NCBI GenBank assembly: GCA_934088535.1
Contig: CAKOJC010000002.1
Span: 1-60,332, forward strand
Direction: 5' to 3'
From: an uncultured Bacilli bacterium
GTDB taxonomy: Bacteria > Bacillota_I > Bacilli_A > RF39 > UBA660
Length of the DNA: 60,332 bases
Positions 8,924 to 19,935 of this stretch are shown here, piece after piece. The translations under genes and the position numbers were made by a program. Within the stretch, counting starts at the first letter, position 1; every line of letters begins with the position of its first letter. The notes below the pieces were generated by a model. It saw only the letters and a program-made list of their open reading frames with translations. It ran no database searches and was not told the DNA's origin.

Positions 8924-9791
8924 AATCTATTTTTGTATCAGCTCTTTCTTCTAGTAATTCTGGTTTACTAAGTATATACTCAAACATTTTTAATGATTTG
9001 GCAAAATAATAACCATCAGCTATTCTTTCATCCATATTTACTCCAAAGTCGCAAACATCAATTACTTTTGTTTTACCATTTTCATCAACTATTGTTTCTT
9101 TGTGAATTTTTCCCATTGTAGCAAGCATTGAACTTGTACCAAAGTTAGTAAGGTTATGATAAATTGAACCTATTCCTAAGTTACCTAAGTTAGATAGAAT
9201 AACTGTGCTATAATAAATATTATCATCTACTAAACTACTTGGTATCCATCCTTTTTTATCTAACCATTTAATAAATCCTACTAGAGGTATTCTAATAATG
9301 CCTGGCATATGTCCAATAACATCTACTGCATTATTGGTATTTTCTTTTTTATCAGTTTGCTTAGATGTTCTAACTTTGTTAACTCTCTTACTAATCTTTT
9401 TAGCAATAGATTCTAATGTATCATCTTTATCTACTTTTAAGTTAATCATAACTTCTTCACTTGAATCATTAAATGCTATTTTAGCTACAAATGCTATTAC
9501 AACATCATTTCTTCTATATGTTTTTCTATCACATATAAATCTATTTAACAATTCTCTATTATAAAATAATTTTGCGAAAGCCATAGTAAAAGCATGAAAG
9601 TATGTAATTCTCATGTCTGGATTTTCTTTTTTCTTCTTTTCTATGTATTTGATTAAATTAGTTACATCAATACTTTGATTAATGTAAACATCTGCATCAC
9701 ATCTTCTTGGCTTTAAGTCTATACATAATTGATGTAATCCATCAACTTTAACTCTTTTACCATCTCTCCTGTCGCCAAATTTCTTTCTCAT
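8913..9791 (-). CDS. Lipoyl-less E2/CAT-fold acyltransferase homologue
   Basis: 292 aa from the ATG at 9791, preceded by GAGG; an in-frame GTG at 9806 overlaps that ribosome site. The protein resembles the catalytic domain of 2-oxoacid dehydrogenase E2: TVILSNLGNLGIGSIYHN followed by a beta-strand region and a terminal motif. It has no lipoyl or peripheral-subunit-binding domain. Where E2 and chloramphenicol acetyltransferases have the catalytic HxxxDG, this protein has DERIADG, so the catalytic His is Glu. No E1 or E3 gene is nearby. It probably handles the acyl group made by the overlapping ligase, or is a non-catalytic relative. Confidence 0.75.
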   Translation of the reverse strand: MRKKFGDRRDGKRVKVDGLHQLCIDLKPRRCDADVYINQSIDVTNLIKYIEKKKKENPDMRITYFHAFTMAFAKLFYNRELLNRFICDRKTYRRNDVVIAFVAKIAFNDSSEEVMINLKVDKDDTLESIAKKISKRVNKVRTSKQTDKKENTNNAVDVIGHMPGIIRIPLVGFIKWLDKKGWIPSSLVDDNIYYSTVILSNLGNLGIGSIYHNLTNFGTSSMLATMGKIHKETIVDENGKTKVIDVCDFGVNMDERIADGYYFAKSLKMFEYILSKPELLEERADTKIDYEE

Positions 9792-9849
9792 TAAAAAATA
9801 CCTCACAGTTCTATAATTATTATATAGAAAAATGTGAAGTATTGCAAGT

Positions 9850-10812
9850 TTATGCTAACAAAACATATGTATAGTATGCAATAAACATTAATATCATAAG
9901 TGCACCTTCAAGTCTAGAAAGCACTTTATCATTACGAGCAAAAAAGTATAAAGTAAATGCTGCTAAGTGTACAGCAAGTACATCTATTAGGTTAAAATTA
10001 ACTGATGAGAAGCCTCCATATATTAAGAGTGGAAGTCCTAAAACTATACCTATGTTAAAAATATTTGTGCCAATTATGTTGCCAAGCGCTATATCAAATT
10101 CACCCTTTTTAGCGGCAACTACTGTCATAGTCATTTCAGGAAGAGAGGTTCCAATTACTATAACAGTCATAGTAATTATTTTAGTACTTACATTTAGTGC
10201 TTCTGCTAGTACCTTTGCATTATCTACTACTAAGTCGCTTGCTATAATTATACCAACACAACAGGCAATACTTAATAATATAGATGTTAGCATTTTATAC
10301 TTAGGTTTGCTATATTCAAAGAATCCTTGTTTCGATTTTACAACCGATATTATATAGAATATAAATACTCCAAAGAAGAATATAAATAATAATCCATCGT
10401 ATCTATCAAGTATAAAGCTATCAGGTGTTCTTCCAATGTAGTGAGCAATAATTGATAAACTAAATACCGTTGTTATAACAAGCAATATTGGTAACTCTTT
10501 TTTTGTAACATCATTTTTTACTTTTATAGGAGCTACACATGCAGCTAAACCAATTATTAACAAGATATTAACAACGTTACTTCCAAGTACATTAGCAAGA
10601 GCTATATCTCCACTACCTGAACTTATACTTTGGAATGATATTGCGAGTTCTGGAGCACATGTACCAAATGCAGCAACAGTAAGTGCTATCATCATTTTAG
10701 ACATCTTAAAATTAGTTGCAATAGAACTTATCGCATCTACAAATATATCAGAACATTTAATTAAGCCATAAAACCCAATTAAAAGTAAAATTATAGATAA
10801 CACTATATTCAC
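9850..10812 (-). CDS. Calcium/sodium antiporter, CaCA superfamily (YrbG-like)
   Basis: 320 aa, about ten membrane segments in two inverted halves. Each half holds an alpha-repeat: GTCAPELAISF (residues 50-60) and GTSLPEMTMTV (near residue 225), with the acidic residues that bind cations, each followed by LGSNVVNI or IGTNIFNI. Exchanges Na+ (or H+) for Ca2+ across the membrane. It stands alone on the minus strand after pyrG. Confidence 0.92.
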   Translation of the reverse strand: MNIVLSIILLLIGFYGLIKCSDIFVDAISSIATNFKMSKMMIALTVAAFGTCAPELAISFQSISSGSGDIALANVLGSNVVNILLIIGLAACVAPIKVKNDVTKKELPILLVITTVFSLSIIAHYIGRTPDSFILDRYDGLLFIFFFGVFIFYIISVVKSKQGFFEYSKPKYKMLTSILLSIACCVGIIIASDLVVDNAKVLAEALNVSTKIITMTVIVIGTSLPEMTMTVVAAKKGEFDIALGNIIGTNIFNIGIVLGLPLLIYGGFSSVNFNLIDVLAVHLAAFTLYFFARNDKVLSRLEGALMILMFIAYYTYVLLA

Positions 10813-10879
10813 TCAAGCCCACTCCTTATTCTAGATATATTATAATATACATTTTATTTTTTTTAAATATATTTTGTAA

Positions 10880-12527
<1,648 letters not shown>

Positions 12528-12533
12528 TATTTA

Positions 12534-12562
12534 ATTATACAATTTTTATTACTCATAGTAAA
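12534..12562 (-). promoter_or_regulatory. pyrG promoter
   Basis: Minus strand TTTACT (12562-12557), 17-base spacer, TATAAT (12539-12534). The start would fall near 12527, the first base of the leader hairpin. Confidence 0.65.
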
Positions 12563-12619
12563 TATTTTTATTGTGAAATATCTTGGTTATAAGTGTTTTT
12601 ATTTTTTTATTCTTGCACT

Positions 12620-12646
12620 AAAAAAACTAGACTACTCTTCGTCTAG
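12620..12646 (-). terminator. Terminator of the lipid kinase gene
   Basis: Minus strand CTAGAC (12646-12641) pairs with GTCTAG (12632-12627), followed by seven T. It overlaps the stop codon of the kinase gene. Confidence 0.8.
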
Positions 12647-13579
12647 TTCTTCATCAGAATTTACAGTTTTTTCAAATAGTTTATCAATATTTTTAGTTGG
12701 AAGTAACATATAATTATCTTTATTTATTTCTATTTTAAATTCATTTGTTTCATGTGTGAGTTCGTCTCCATCAATACACCAAGAAGGAGGTACTTCATCA
12801 AATTCAAGTTTTATTTTATCAGTTTTAAAATATTTAAATACCGGTATATCATTTAATTCTCTTCTCTTTAAATAATGAACTGCTCTTATAATATCCCATT
12901 TATTTTTAATTTCACAAAGTAATACTTCAAATTTATTGTCATCTAATTTAACATCATCATATATGTTATCTACTCCACCAACTCTATTTGAGTTTGTTAT
13001 AAATATAAATGAGAATCTTCCTTCGTGTTCTTCTCCATTTACAGTATATTTTACATTATAGAATTGTAATTTTTGTTTTAATTGTTGAATTCCATAAATA
13101 ACGTATGCTAGTTTTCCATATTTTTCCTTTAATTTTCTAGGTGTTGAATATGATATGTCAACCCAAGCTCCTATACATGCTACATATACAAAAGGGTTTC
13201 CATTTATTAGACATACATCTATATTCTTTTGTGCTCCGTTTAATAACATTACTAGGTTTTTAGTTGTATTTCCAGTCATACCATACATGTGAGCAACATC
13301 GTTTACACTTCCAAGTGGCAAGTGTCCTAAAAGTATTGGTTTATGTCTTTCTATGTTACCAGAAATTACCTCATTTAATGTTCCATCTCCTCCAGCGCAT
13401 ATCAAAAGATCAACATCTTTTAATTTTTTTGTTATTTCTTTAGCGTGTCCTCTATATTCTGTATATATTATTTCTACATCATAGCCATAGTTTTCAAATA
13501 TTTTATATAATTTTTTTACATCATTTCTATTTGTTAACTTTCCACTATTTGGATTATATATAACAACACATTTCATCAT
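12632..13579 (-). CDS. Diacylglycerol/lipid kinase family protein
   Basis: 315 aa. Residues 8-13 contain NPNSGK and the nucleotide-binding loop is CAGGDGTLNEVISG, the two signatures of the DAGK catalytic domain; the C-terminal beta domain carries DGDELTHE. Soluble, without membrane helices, like DgkB or YegS. It probably phosphorylates a lipid such as diacylglycerol. The acidic tail (residues 305-315) is unusual. A second member of the family is at 57373-58248. It is divergent from the PBP gene. Confidence 0.9.
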   Translation of the reverse strand: MMKCVVIYNPNSGKLTNRNDVKKLYKIFENYGYDVEIIYTEYRGHAKEITKKLKDVDLLICAGGDGTLNEVISGNIERHKPILLGHLPLGSVNDVAHMYGMTGNTTKNLVMLLNGAQKNIDVCLINGNPFVYVACIGAWVDISYSTPRKLKEKYGKLAYVIYGIQQLKQKLQFYNVKYTVNGEEHEGRFSFIFITNSNRVGGVDNIYDDVKLDDNKFEVLLCEIKNKWDIIRAVHYLKRRELNDIPVFKYFKTDKIKLEFDEVPPSWCIDGDELTHETNEFKIEINKDNYMLLPTKNIDKLFEKTVNSDEELDEE

Positions 13580-13691
13580 ATTTTCTTTTCCCTCGTAAAC
13601 ATTATATCAAATTTTTAATTTTTTTAATAGATTATAAATTTCTATTATGTGGGAATAATATTATTGTGATATGTCTATAGAGGTAATAATT

Positions 13692-15803
13692 ATGAAAAGA
13701 AAGAAAAATACTAAGAAACAGTTAAAAAATAAAAAGAAGAAAAATAATACTTTAAATAATATATGTTTAGTTTTTATAATTTTGATTTTTTTAGGTATAG
13801 TTAGTGTATCTGGATTCTTTTGTTATATTTATATGAATGCTCCTGAATTTAAGGGGGAGTTGCTTTATAAAAGAGAATCTTCAAATATATATGACTCTAA
13901 GGGTGACTTGATTACTAGTATTGGTACTGAAAAAAGACAAATTGTTACTTATGAAGAGTTACCTCAAGTTTTAATTGATGCGATTGTTGCAACTGAAGAC
14001 TCTAGATTTTTTGAACATGATGGTTTTGACATATATAGATTTGCAAAAGCTGGAGTTGGTTTTCTAAAAGGTGAAGATGCTGGTGGTGCGTCTACTTTAA
14101 CTATGCAATTATCTAAAAATACTTATACAAGTACTAACGCTAAAGGATTTGATGGTATAGTACGTAAGTTTACTGATATTTATATGTCTATTTTTAAGAT
14201 TGAAAAAGATTATAGTAAGAAAGAAATTATTGAATTTTATGTTAATGCTCCATACTTAGGTGCAGGTAGTTATGGTGTGCAAATGGCTTCAAAAACTTAT
14301 TTTGATAAAGATGTTAGTAATATTAACTTAGTTGAAGCTGCAATTATAGCAGGATTATTTCAAGCACCTGGAGAATATGATCCTTATGTAAATCCTGATA
14401 AAACAAATGATAGAAAAAACGAAGTTGTTAATTTAATGTTAAGACATGGATATATAAGTGAGACAGAAGCTGATATAGCAAAAAATGTTTATGTTGGTGA
14501 TATTATTAAAAAACAAAAAAATAATGTTAGTAAATATCAAGGATTCATAGATACTGTTATAGAAGAAGTGATAGATAAAACTGGTGAAAATCCTTATGAA
14601 GTTTCTATGGATATATATACAACTATGGTTAGAGATAAACAAGATGTAATAAATAGCTTTTATAACAATCATAAATTTAAAGATGATAAAGTCCAAGTTG
14701 GAATTGGTGTTATCGATAATGATACTGGAGCTATAATTGCAGTAGGTGCTGGTCGTAATAAAAACAGTGAACTTTCTTTAAATTATGCTACTCAAATTAA
14801 GAGACATCCTGGTAGTACTGCTAAACCATTATTTGACTATGGACCTGGTATTGAATTTAAAAATTGGTCAACTTATACTCCTTTTATTGATAAACCAGTT
14901 AGATATACTAATGGTGGAGTTATGAATAATGTTGACTATAAATATAAAGGATTTATGACTTTAGAACAATGTTTAGTTAAATCTAGAAACACTTGTGCTC
15001 TTCAAGCTTTTCAAAAACTAAGTAATTCTAAGATTGATCAATTTGTTACATCTCTTGGCATCACTCCTGAATACTTAGGAAATTCACATTTTATTAATGA
15101 AGCTCATTCAATTGGTGGATTTACTGGAGTCAGTCCTATACAACTTGCTGCTGCTTATGCTACTTTTGGTAATGGTGGATATTTTACTGAAGCTCATAGT
15201 GTTAATAAGATTATATATAAGAATGATAATGATGAGGTAGTAGAATTTAATTATCAAAAAAATAGAGTTATGAAGGATACTACTGCATATATGATTAGTT
15301 ATATGCTTCAAAAAGTTACTACTCGTAGAATTAAAGTAAAAGGAACAGAAATTTCAACTAAGACTGGTACTAGTAGTTATGATAGTGCTAGATTAAAAAG
15401 TTTAGGACTTAGTAGTAATGTTATTCAAGACTCATGGACTGCAACATTTAGTCCAGACTATAGTGTAGCTATTTGGTATGGTTATGATGAGTTAACTAAG
15501 AAAACCTATAATACATCTTCTCATGCTTGGAGTGAAAGAAATAAAATTCAAGCAGAAATCATTAATAATATAATGGAAGAAAATTCTAAATTTGAAAGAC
15601 CAAGTGGTATAGTTGCATCAAAAGTAGTAGTGGGTACAAATCCTCCAAAACTTCCTAATGCTTCTACTCCATCATCTAAAATACAAATACATTTATTTAT
15701 AAAGGGAACTCAACCTACTACAGTAGCATCTTATACTCAAAAAAGTACAGAGTCTACTACTGAAAGTAATAAAACCACTTTACCAAGTATATTAGAACCA
15801 TAG
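13692..15803 (+). CDS. Class A penicillin-binding protein (PBP1-like)
   Basis: 703 aa from the ATG at 13692, which follows AGAGGT by seven bases; the ATG at 13671 has no such site. A Lys-rich cytoplasmic tail and one membrane helix precede the glycosyltransferase domain (TEDSRFFEHDGFD, GASTLTMQL, KKEIIEFYVNAPYLG). The transpeptidase domain has the SxxK motif in GSTAKP, SRN as SxN, and KTGTSS. The tail after residue 640 is Ser/Thr/Pro-rich. It polymerises and cross-links peptidoglycan outside the membrane. Confidence 0.95.
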   Translation: MKRKKNTKKQLKNKKKKNNTLNNICLVFIILIFLGIVSVSGFFCYIYMNAPEFKGELLYKRESSNIYDSKGDLITSIGTEKRQIVTYEELPQVLIDAIVATEDSRFFEHDGFDIYRFAKAGVGFLKGEDAGGASTLTMQLSKNTYTSTNAKGFDGIVRKFTDIYMSIFKIEKDYSKKEIIEFYVNAPYLGAGSYGVQMASKTYFDKDVSNINLVEAAIIAGLFQAPGEYDPYVNPDKTNDRKNEVVNLMLRHGYISETEADIAKNVYVGDIIKKQKNNVSKYQGFIDTVIEEVIDKTGENPYEVSMDIYTTMVRDKQDVINSFYNNHKFKDDKVQVGIGVIDNDTGAIIAVGAGRNKNSELSLNYATQIKRHPGSTAKPLFDYGPGIEFKNWSTYTPFIDKPVRYTNGGVMNNVDYKYKGFMTLEQCLVKSRNTCALQAFQKLSNSKIDQFVTSLGITPEYLGNSHFINEAHSIGGFTGVSPIQLAAAYATFGNGGYFTEAHSVNKIIYKNDNDEVVEFNYQKNRVMKDTTAYMISYMLQKVTTRRIKVKGTEISTKTGTSSYDSARLKSLGLSSNVIQDSWTATFSPDYSVAIWYGYDELTKKTYNTSSHAWSERNKIQAEIINNIMEENSKFERPSGIVASKVVVGTNPPKLPNASTPSSKIQIHLFIKGTQPTTVASYTQKSTESTTESNKTTLPSILEP

Positions 15804-15820
15804 TATTTGGTTCTTTTTTT
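15794..15820 (+). terminator. Terminator of the PBP gene
   Basis: AGAACCA (15794-15800) pairs with TGGTTCT (15808-15814), followed by seven T. The stop codon TAG lies in the loop. Confidence 0.85.
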
Positions 15821-15861
15821 ATACATAATTTAATCTTTTTATATATGAAAATATAGCAATT

Positions 15862-16392
15862 TTAACAAATTGCTATATAATCTTTAATTTTTCCTTCAAA
15901 TATTTTATTAAATCCTTTGTCTTCAATTAATTCTTCTGGTTTGAATAAAGTTTTAGTATTATCTAGTACTTTTATTTTATTATTTGAAAGAACTTCATAT
16001 ACAAATTCTGAACAATAATATTTTCTTCTGTGTAATTTTATTCTAAAGTGAGCAAGTAATAATCCAATTATATTGTATCCTTTATTATTATATGCTATCG
16101 CTTTAATCTTATCTTTTATTTTATTATATTGATATTCTGTGACATTTATTTCATAAATTGCAACTAATGTATTTTTATTTCTACTGAAAAGTCCCTTTCT
16201 TAAATCTTCTCTTAGAAATATACCATAGAATGGAAAATATATATATTTTCTTCCAAACGAATACATTTTATTACATTTTGGATCTAGTGATATGGATGCA
16301 TGACTATATTTATCTTTTGTAACACTTTTTATTATTCTAGCAAGAGTAGTATATGTTTGAGTTAGAACTATGTATACTTTCTTATTATCCAT
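15862..16392 (-). CDS. Permuted papain-like amidase (YiiX/YaeF-like)
   Basis: 176 aa. It carries the two motifs of the permuted NlpC/P60-like fold in reversed order: YSHASISLD near residue 30 (His) and YYCSEFVYEVL near residue 125 (Cys), so the catalytic His precedes the Cys. Members act on amide bonds of lipids or peptides; the substrate here is unknown. No signal peptide. It overlaps the end of the RluA gene by eight bases. Confidence 0.7.
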   Translation of the reverse strand: MDNKKVYIVLTQTYTTLARIIKSVTKDKYSHASISLDPKCNKMYSFGRKYIYFPFYGIFLREDLRKGLFSRNKNTLVAIYEINVTEYQYNKIKDKIKAIAYNNKGYNIIGLLLAHFRIKLHRRKYYCSEFVYEVLSNNKIKVLDNTKTLFKPEELIEDKGFNKIFEGKIKDYIAIC

Positions 16393-17023
16393 TTTCTACT
16401 ACTTTTCTATATTCATTTGGTATTTCTAATTTAATATGTAAATGTTCTTTAGTAATTGGATGGTTAAATTCAAGTTCTGTTGCAAGTAACATCATTTTTC
16501 TATATCCATCTTTTTTACCATATTTTTTATCACCAAGTATTGGTGTTTTATTGTCAGCCATGTGGACTCTTATTTGATTTTTTCTTCCTGTCTTAATTTC
16601 TATTTCAACTAATGAATATTGCTTATTATGCTTTAATCTTTTATATAATGTTTCTGCATATTTTCCATTTGAATCATTAGTACTATAAGTAAGAAGTGTT
16701 TTTGTTTCTTTTAAATATGATTTAATAACTCCTTCTTCAGATATAATTCCATGTACTAAAGCTATATATTTTCGTTTTACATTTTCCCAGTTATCTTGTA
16801 ATAATTCTTTTACTTTTTTATTTTTAGCAAACATTACTAATCCGCTAGTATCTTTATCAAGTCTATGTACTGCAAAGACTCTTTGATTCTTTTTATGCAA
16901 ATAATCATAAACTTCATTATATAAACTTTTACTATACTTTTCACTATTAATAGTTGGAATGTTACCATCTTTATATACAATTAATAAATTTTTATCTTCA
17001 AATAATATTCTTAACTTCTTCAT
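16385..17023 (-). CDS. RluA-family pseudouridine synthase
   Basis: 212 aa. The catalytic motif HRLDKDTSGLVMFAK contains the essential Asp, and GRKNQIRVHMA is the second conserved block. There is no S4 domain, so it is the short form. It isomerises uridine to pseudouridine in rRNA or tRNA; the target is not predictable. It is transcribed ahead of the papain-like amidase. Confidence 0.93.
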   Translation of the reverse strand: MKKLRILFEDKNLLIVYKDGNIPTINSEKYSKSLYNEVYDYLHKKNQRVFAVHRLDKDTSGLVMFAKNKKVKELLQDNWENVKRKYIALVHGIISEEGVIKSYLKETKTLLTYSTNDSNGKYAETLYKRLKHNKQYSLVEIEIKTGRKNQIRVHMADNKTPILGDKKYGKKDGYRKMMLLATELEFNHPITKEHLHIKLEIPNEYRKVVENG

Positions 17024-17035
17024 ACTACTCCTTTA

Positions 17036-17752
17036 TTAATGTATAAAATGTCCAATTAAAATAATGATTATTCCAAGAACTATTCCTATTTGTAACTCTC
17101 TTTTTTTAATATGCTCTTTTACTTCACAAAGAAGTTCAAACATTGATATATAAATAAGCATACCAAGAGTTAGAGAAATAAGTACTCCTGTCACTGTGTT
17201 ATTAAGTGTAATATTAAATATTTTTATAAGTATAATGCCTATTACACTTGAAAATACTAAACTACTAAGTAGGAAAACTTTTTCTTTTTGATTTTTTATA
17301 AGTGATGATATTTGTATACCAAGAGGAATATTATGAAATGATACTCCTAAAGCTGTAAAAAAACCCAAACTTAAATTATTTATGGAAGTTGTATAAATTG
17401 CTGTTCCCTCTATAACATTATGTAAAAATAAAGCTAGTGCTGAAATTAAACCAATATGTTCCATATGATTTTTTTTGTTAGTTCCATGTTCATGATTAGG
17501 TATAAATATATCTAATAATTTTAATACTGCTATTCCAACTACTATACAAAGAATAATTAATGATTTATTTTCTAATAATTCTAAGCATTCTGGTAACAAA
17601 TCAAAAAATACTAAGCCTAATATTATTGTAAATGAAAAACCAACTGAAAAAGTTACTAGTTTCTTTTCATCTTTTATAAACTTAGTAATTAAATATCCTA
17701 TTAAAAACGATAGTCCTGATAATAATGTTATAATTATTGCTTTAAATTCCAT
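17036..17752 (-). CDS. ZIP-family divalent metal transporter
   Basis: 238 aa, eight hydrophobic segments. Segment four has LFLHNVIEGTAIY and segment five SFHNIPLGI, the metal-binding HNxxEG and HNxPxG signatures of ZIP proteins (zinc/iron uptake). A His-containing loop (PNHEHGTNKKNH) lies between segments three and four. It is 12 bases upstream of the RluA gene and probably co-transcribed. Confidence 0.9.
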   Translation of the reverse strand: MEFKAIIITLLSGLSFLIGYLITKFIKDEKKLVTFSVGFSFTIILGLVFFDLLPECLELLENKSLIILCIVVGIAVLKLLDIFIPNHEHGTNKKNHMEHIGLISALALFLHNVIEGTAIYTTSINNLSLGFFTALGVSFHNIPLGIQISSLIKNQKEKVFLLSSLVFSSVIGIILIKIFNITLNNTVTGVLISLTLGMLIYISMFELLCEVKEHIKKRELQIGIVLGIIIILIGHFIH

Positions 17753-17782
17753 AATTTTTCACCAACGATATTATAACATGTT

Positions 17783-18475
17783 TTATATTAAGTTCAAAAT
17801 ATAATCTGCATAATCTGCAAATAAACAAATTATTATAAATACTATTAAATAAATGTATGATAGTTTTGAGATTTCAATTCTTTTTCTTTCTTTTGATTTA
17901 ACTTTCTTGCTATCAAATTCTCCTACTTCTACTAAGTCAAGACCTTTTGATTTATATTCAGTTAGATCCTTTTTAGAAATTAAATAGTATCCATCTGGAT
18001 CATCAAATTCAGCAAACATTACATCTTTTGGCATTTTACTAATTTGGTCGAACATCATTAAATCAAATATAGCTCCTATCATATTAAGAACTGATAAGAA
18101 CCCTAAGAATGGTAAATTAAATATTGCAGCTATTATGAAAGTTATTACACCAATAACTGTGAATGGAGCCATTAATGAAATCAATATTGTTTTTTTATGA
18201 ACTTTTTGACTGCATTGACAATAGAATATACCTTTTTCTAAGTAAGCTCCTAAATATAAATTCTTTATACTAACTTCCTTATTTATTAAGTATCCAAAAT
18301 AGTGAATTAATTCATGAAGTGCAAACCATAATATCACAATTGGCATTCTAGCAAAAGTAATACTTCCAGAAAAATTTGGAAATAAAAGACCATAAATTAT
18401 AAATAGTGGTATTGCTATTAATATAGATAATAAATTTCCTATTCCTATATTCATTTTATATTTGTAATATTTCAT
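17783..18475 (-). CDS. DUF3267-like membrane metalloprotease
   Basis: 230 aa with about five membrane helices. HELIH at residues 54-58 lies in a membrane segment, as in DUF3267 and site-2-protease-like enzymes, and FAEFDDPDGYYLI near residue 160 may provide the third ligand. The C-terminus is charged and ends in a further helix. The substrate is unknown. The gene diverges from queH. Confidence 0.7.
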   Translation of the reverse strand: MKYYKYKMNIGIGNLLSILIAIPLFIIYGLLFPNFSGSITFARMPIVILWFALHELIHYFGYLINKEVSIKNLYLGAYLEKGIFYCQCSQKVHKKTILISLMAPFTVIGVITFIIAAIFNLPFLGFLSVLNMIGAIFDLMMFDQISKMPKDVMFAEFDDPDGYYLISKKDLTEYKSKGLDLVEVGEFDSKKVKSKERKRIEISKLSYIYLIVFIIICLFADYADYILNLI

Positions 18476-18538
18476 ATTATCACATCCTAATTATATAATA
18501 ACATATTTTTTTGTGATAAAATATAGCCAGGTGATTTT

Positions 18539-19174
18539 ATGAGTAAAATTTTAGAAAATAAATGTAAAGAAGAGCTTGCTAATGTTGATGTTAACCATAA
18601 AAGATTATTACTTCATAGTTGTTGTGCACCTTGTAGTTCTCATGTAATAACATATTTAGCACCTTACTTTGATATAACAATTCTTTATTACAATCCAAAT
18701 ATTGCTCCTCAGGATGAATACTTAAAACGTAAGAATGAACAAATTAAATTACTTAGTATGTTAAAGACACCAAACAAACTAGATTTTATTGACTGTGATT
18801 ATGATAATGAGAAATATAATATACTTGTAAAAGGATATGAAATGTGTCCTGAAAAAGGAGAAAGATGTACTATATGTTTTAATCTTAGAATTGAGAAAAC
18901 TGCTAAAATTGCTAAAGAAAATAATTATGATTACTTTTGTACTACTTTATCAGTTAGTCCATATAAGAATGCTGAACTTATTAATAAAATTGGTGAAAAT
19001 ATGGAAAAGAAGTATGGTGTTAAATGGTTGCATTCAGACTTTAAAAAAGAAAATGGTTATAAACATTCTATAGAACTTTCTCATAAATATGGACTTTATC
19101 GTCAAGATTATTGTGGATGTGTTTATTCTAAAAGAGATGAAATGTTAAGAAAAAGCAAGAAAGGTGATGAATAA
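18539..19174 (+). CDS. queH: Epoxyqueuosine reductase QueH
   Basis: 211 aa. CCAPCSSHVI near residue 30 and the C-terminal QDYCGCVYS are the paired-Cys motifs of QueH (formerly DUF208), which binds Fe-S and performs the last step of queuosine formation in tRNA. CPEKGERCTICFNLR is a further conserved block. The ribosome site AGGTGA precedes the ATG. No other queuosine gene is in the window. Confidence 0.95.
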   Translation: MSKILENKCKEELANVDVNHKRLLLHSCCAPCSSHVITYLAPYFDITILYYNPNIAPQDEYLKRKNEQIKLLSMLKTPNKLDFIDCDYDNEKYNILVKGYEMCPEKGERCTICFNLRIEKTAKIAKENNYDYFCTTLSVSPYKNAELINKIGENMEKKYGVKWLHSDFKKENGYKHSIELSHKYGLYRQDYCGCVYSKRDEMLRKSKKGDE

Positions 19175-19176
19175 TT

Positions 19177-19935
19177 ATGGATATAATATTTTACCTTCTT
19201 GTTACATTGGCATTTATTGTTATTATTTATTTGCTTTTTATTAAAAAAGATAAAGTTGAAGACGAAGATGACATTTCAATTCATAATGATGAAAATAATG
19301 CTTGTGATACTATGTTAGAGCTTAAGAATAAAAATGATATTTTAGAAGATAAAGTTAATAGACTAGAAAAAGAACTTTCAAAATATAAAGAAGAAAATAA
19401 AAAAATTGATAAGTTGTCAAATCAAGTTGATACTTTAGATGAGAAAATGGAAAGAATGATTAATGAAAATATTGTTACGAATACAAAAAAAACTATAAAT
19501 ACTAAAAATGGTTTCACCATTACTTATTTCGATGAAAAAAAATATAAAAAATTAGAAAGAAATCTAAAGAAATGTAATATGAAAGCCTATAGAAGGCTTG
19601 TATTTGAATATTATCCTAGTATTGAAAATGGAAATTATGTTGGTAAATTAGTTAAAGAAGATAATAATATTTTTATATATGAATTAGTATTGCCTACTGA
19701 TTCTATGTTTTCTAAGGTACATGGAGATTTTAAATTAATATATAGTGTTAATAAAGATGAAAAAACTATTGTTTTCGAAACAATAGAACCAGAAAGCATT
19801 TTATTAGAAGGCTATAAAAATGAATTAACTACTTATAAAGGAGTAATGATTTCTAAAAATAATCCTGAAAAAGATAAGTTTAGGATTAACTTATTAAATA
19901 TGTTGGAGAATGATAATGAAAGAAAAGATAAATAA
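19177..19935 (+). CDS. Membrane-anchored coiled-coil protein of unknown function
   Basis: 252 aa. One N-terminal membrane helix (residues 3-22) is followed by an acidic stretch and a coiled coil (about residues 45-95). The C-terminal 150 residues are a mixed alpha/beta domain that I do not recognise (FTITYFDEKKYKKLERNL onward). It begins two bases after queH and overlaps the SIR2 gene by 20 bases, so the three are one plus-strand operon. Confidence 0.75.
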   Translation: MDIIFYLLVTLAFIVIIYLLFIKKDKVEDEDDISIHNDENNACDTMLELKNKNDILEDKVNRLEKELSKYKEENKKIDKLSNQVDTLDEKMERMINENIVTNTKKTINTKNGFTITYFDEKKYKKLERNLKKCNMKAYRRLVFEYYPSIENGNYVGKLVKEDNNIFIYELVLPTDSMFSKVHGDFKLIYSVNKDEKTIVFETIEPESILLEGYKNELTTYKGVMISKNNPEKDKFRINLLNMLENDNERKDK

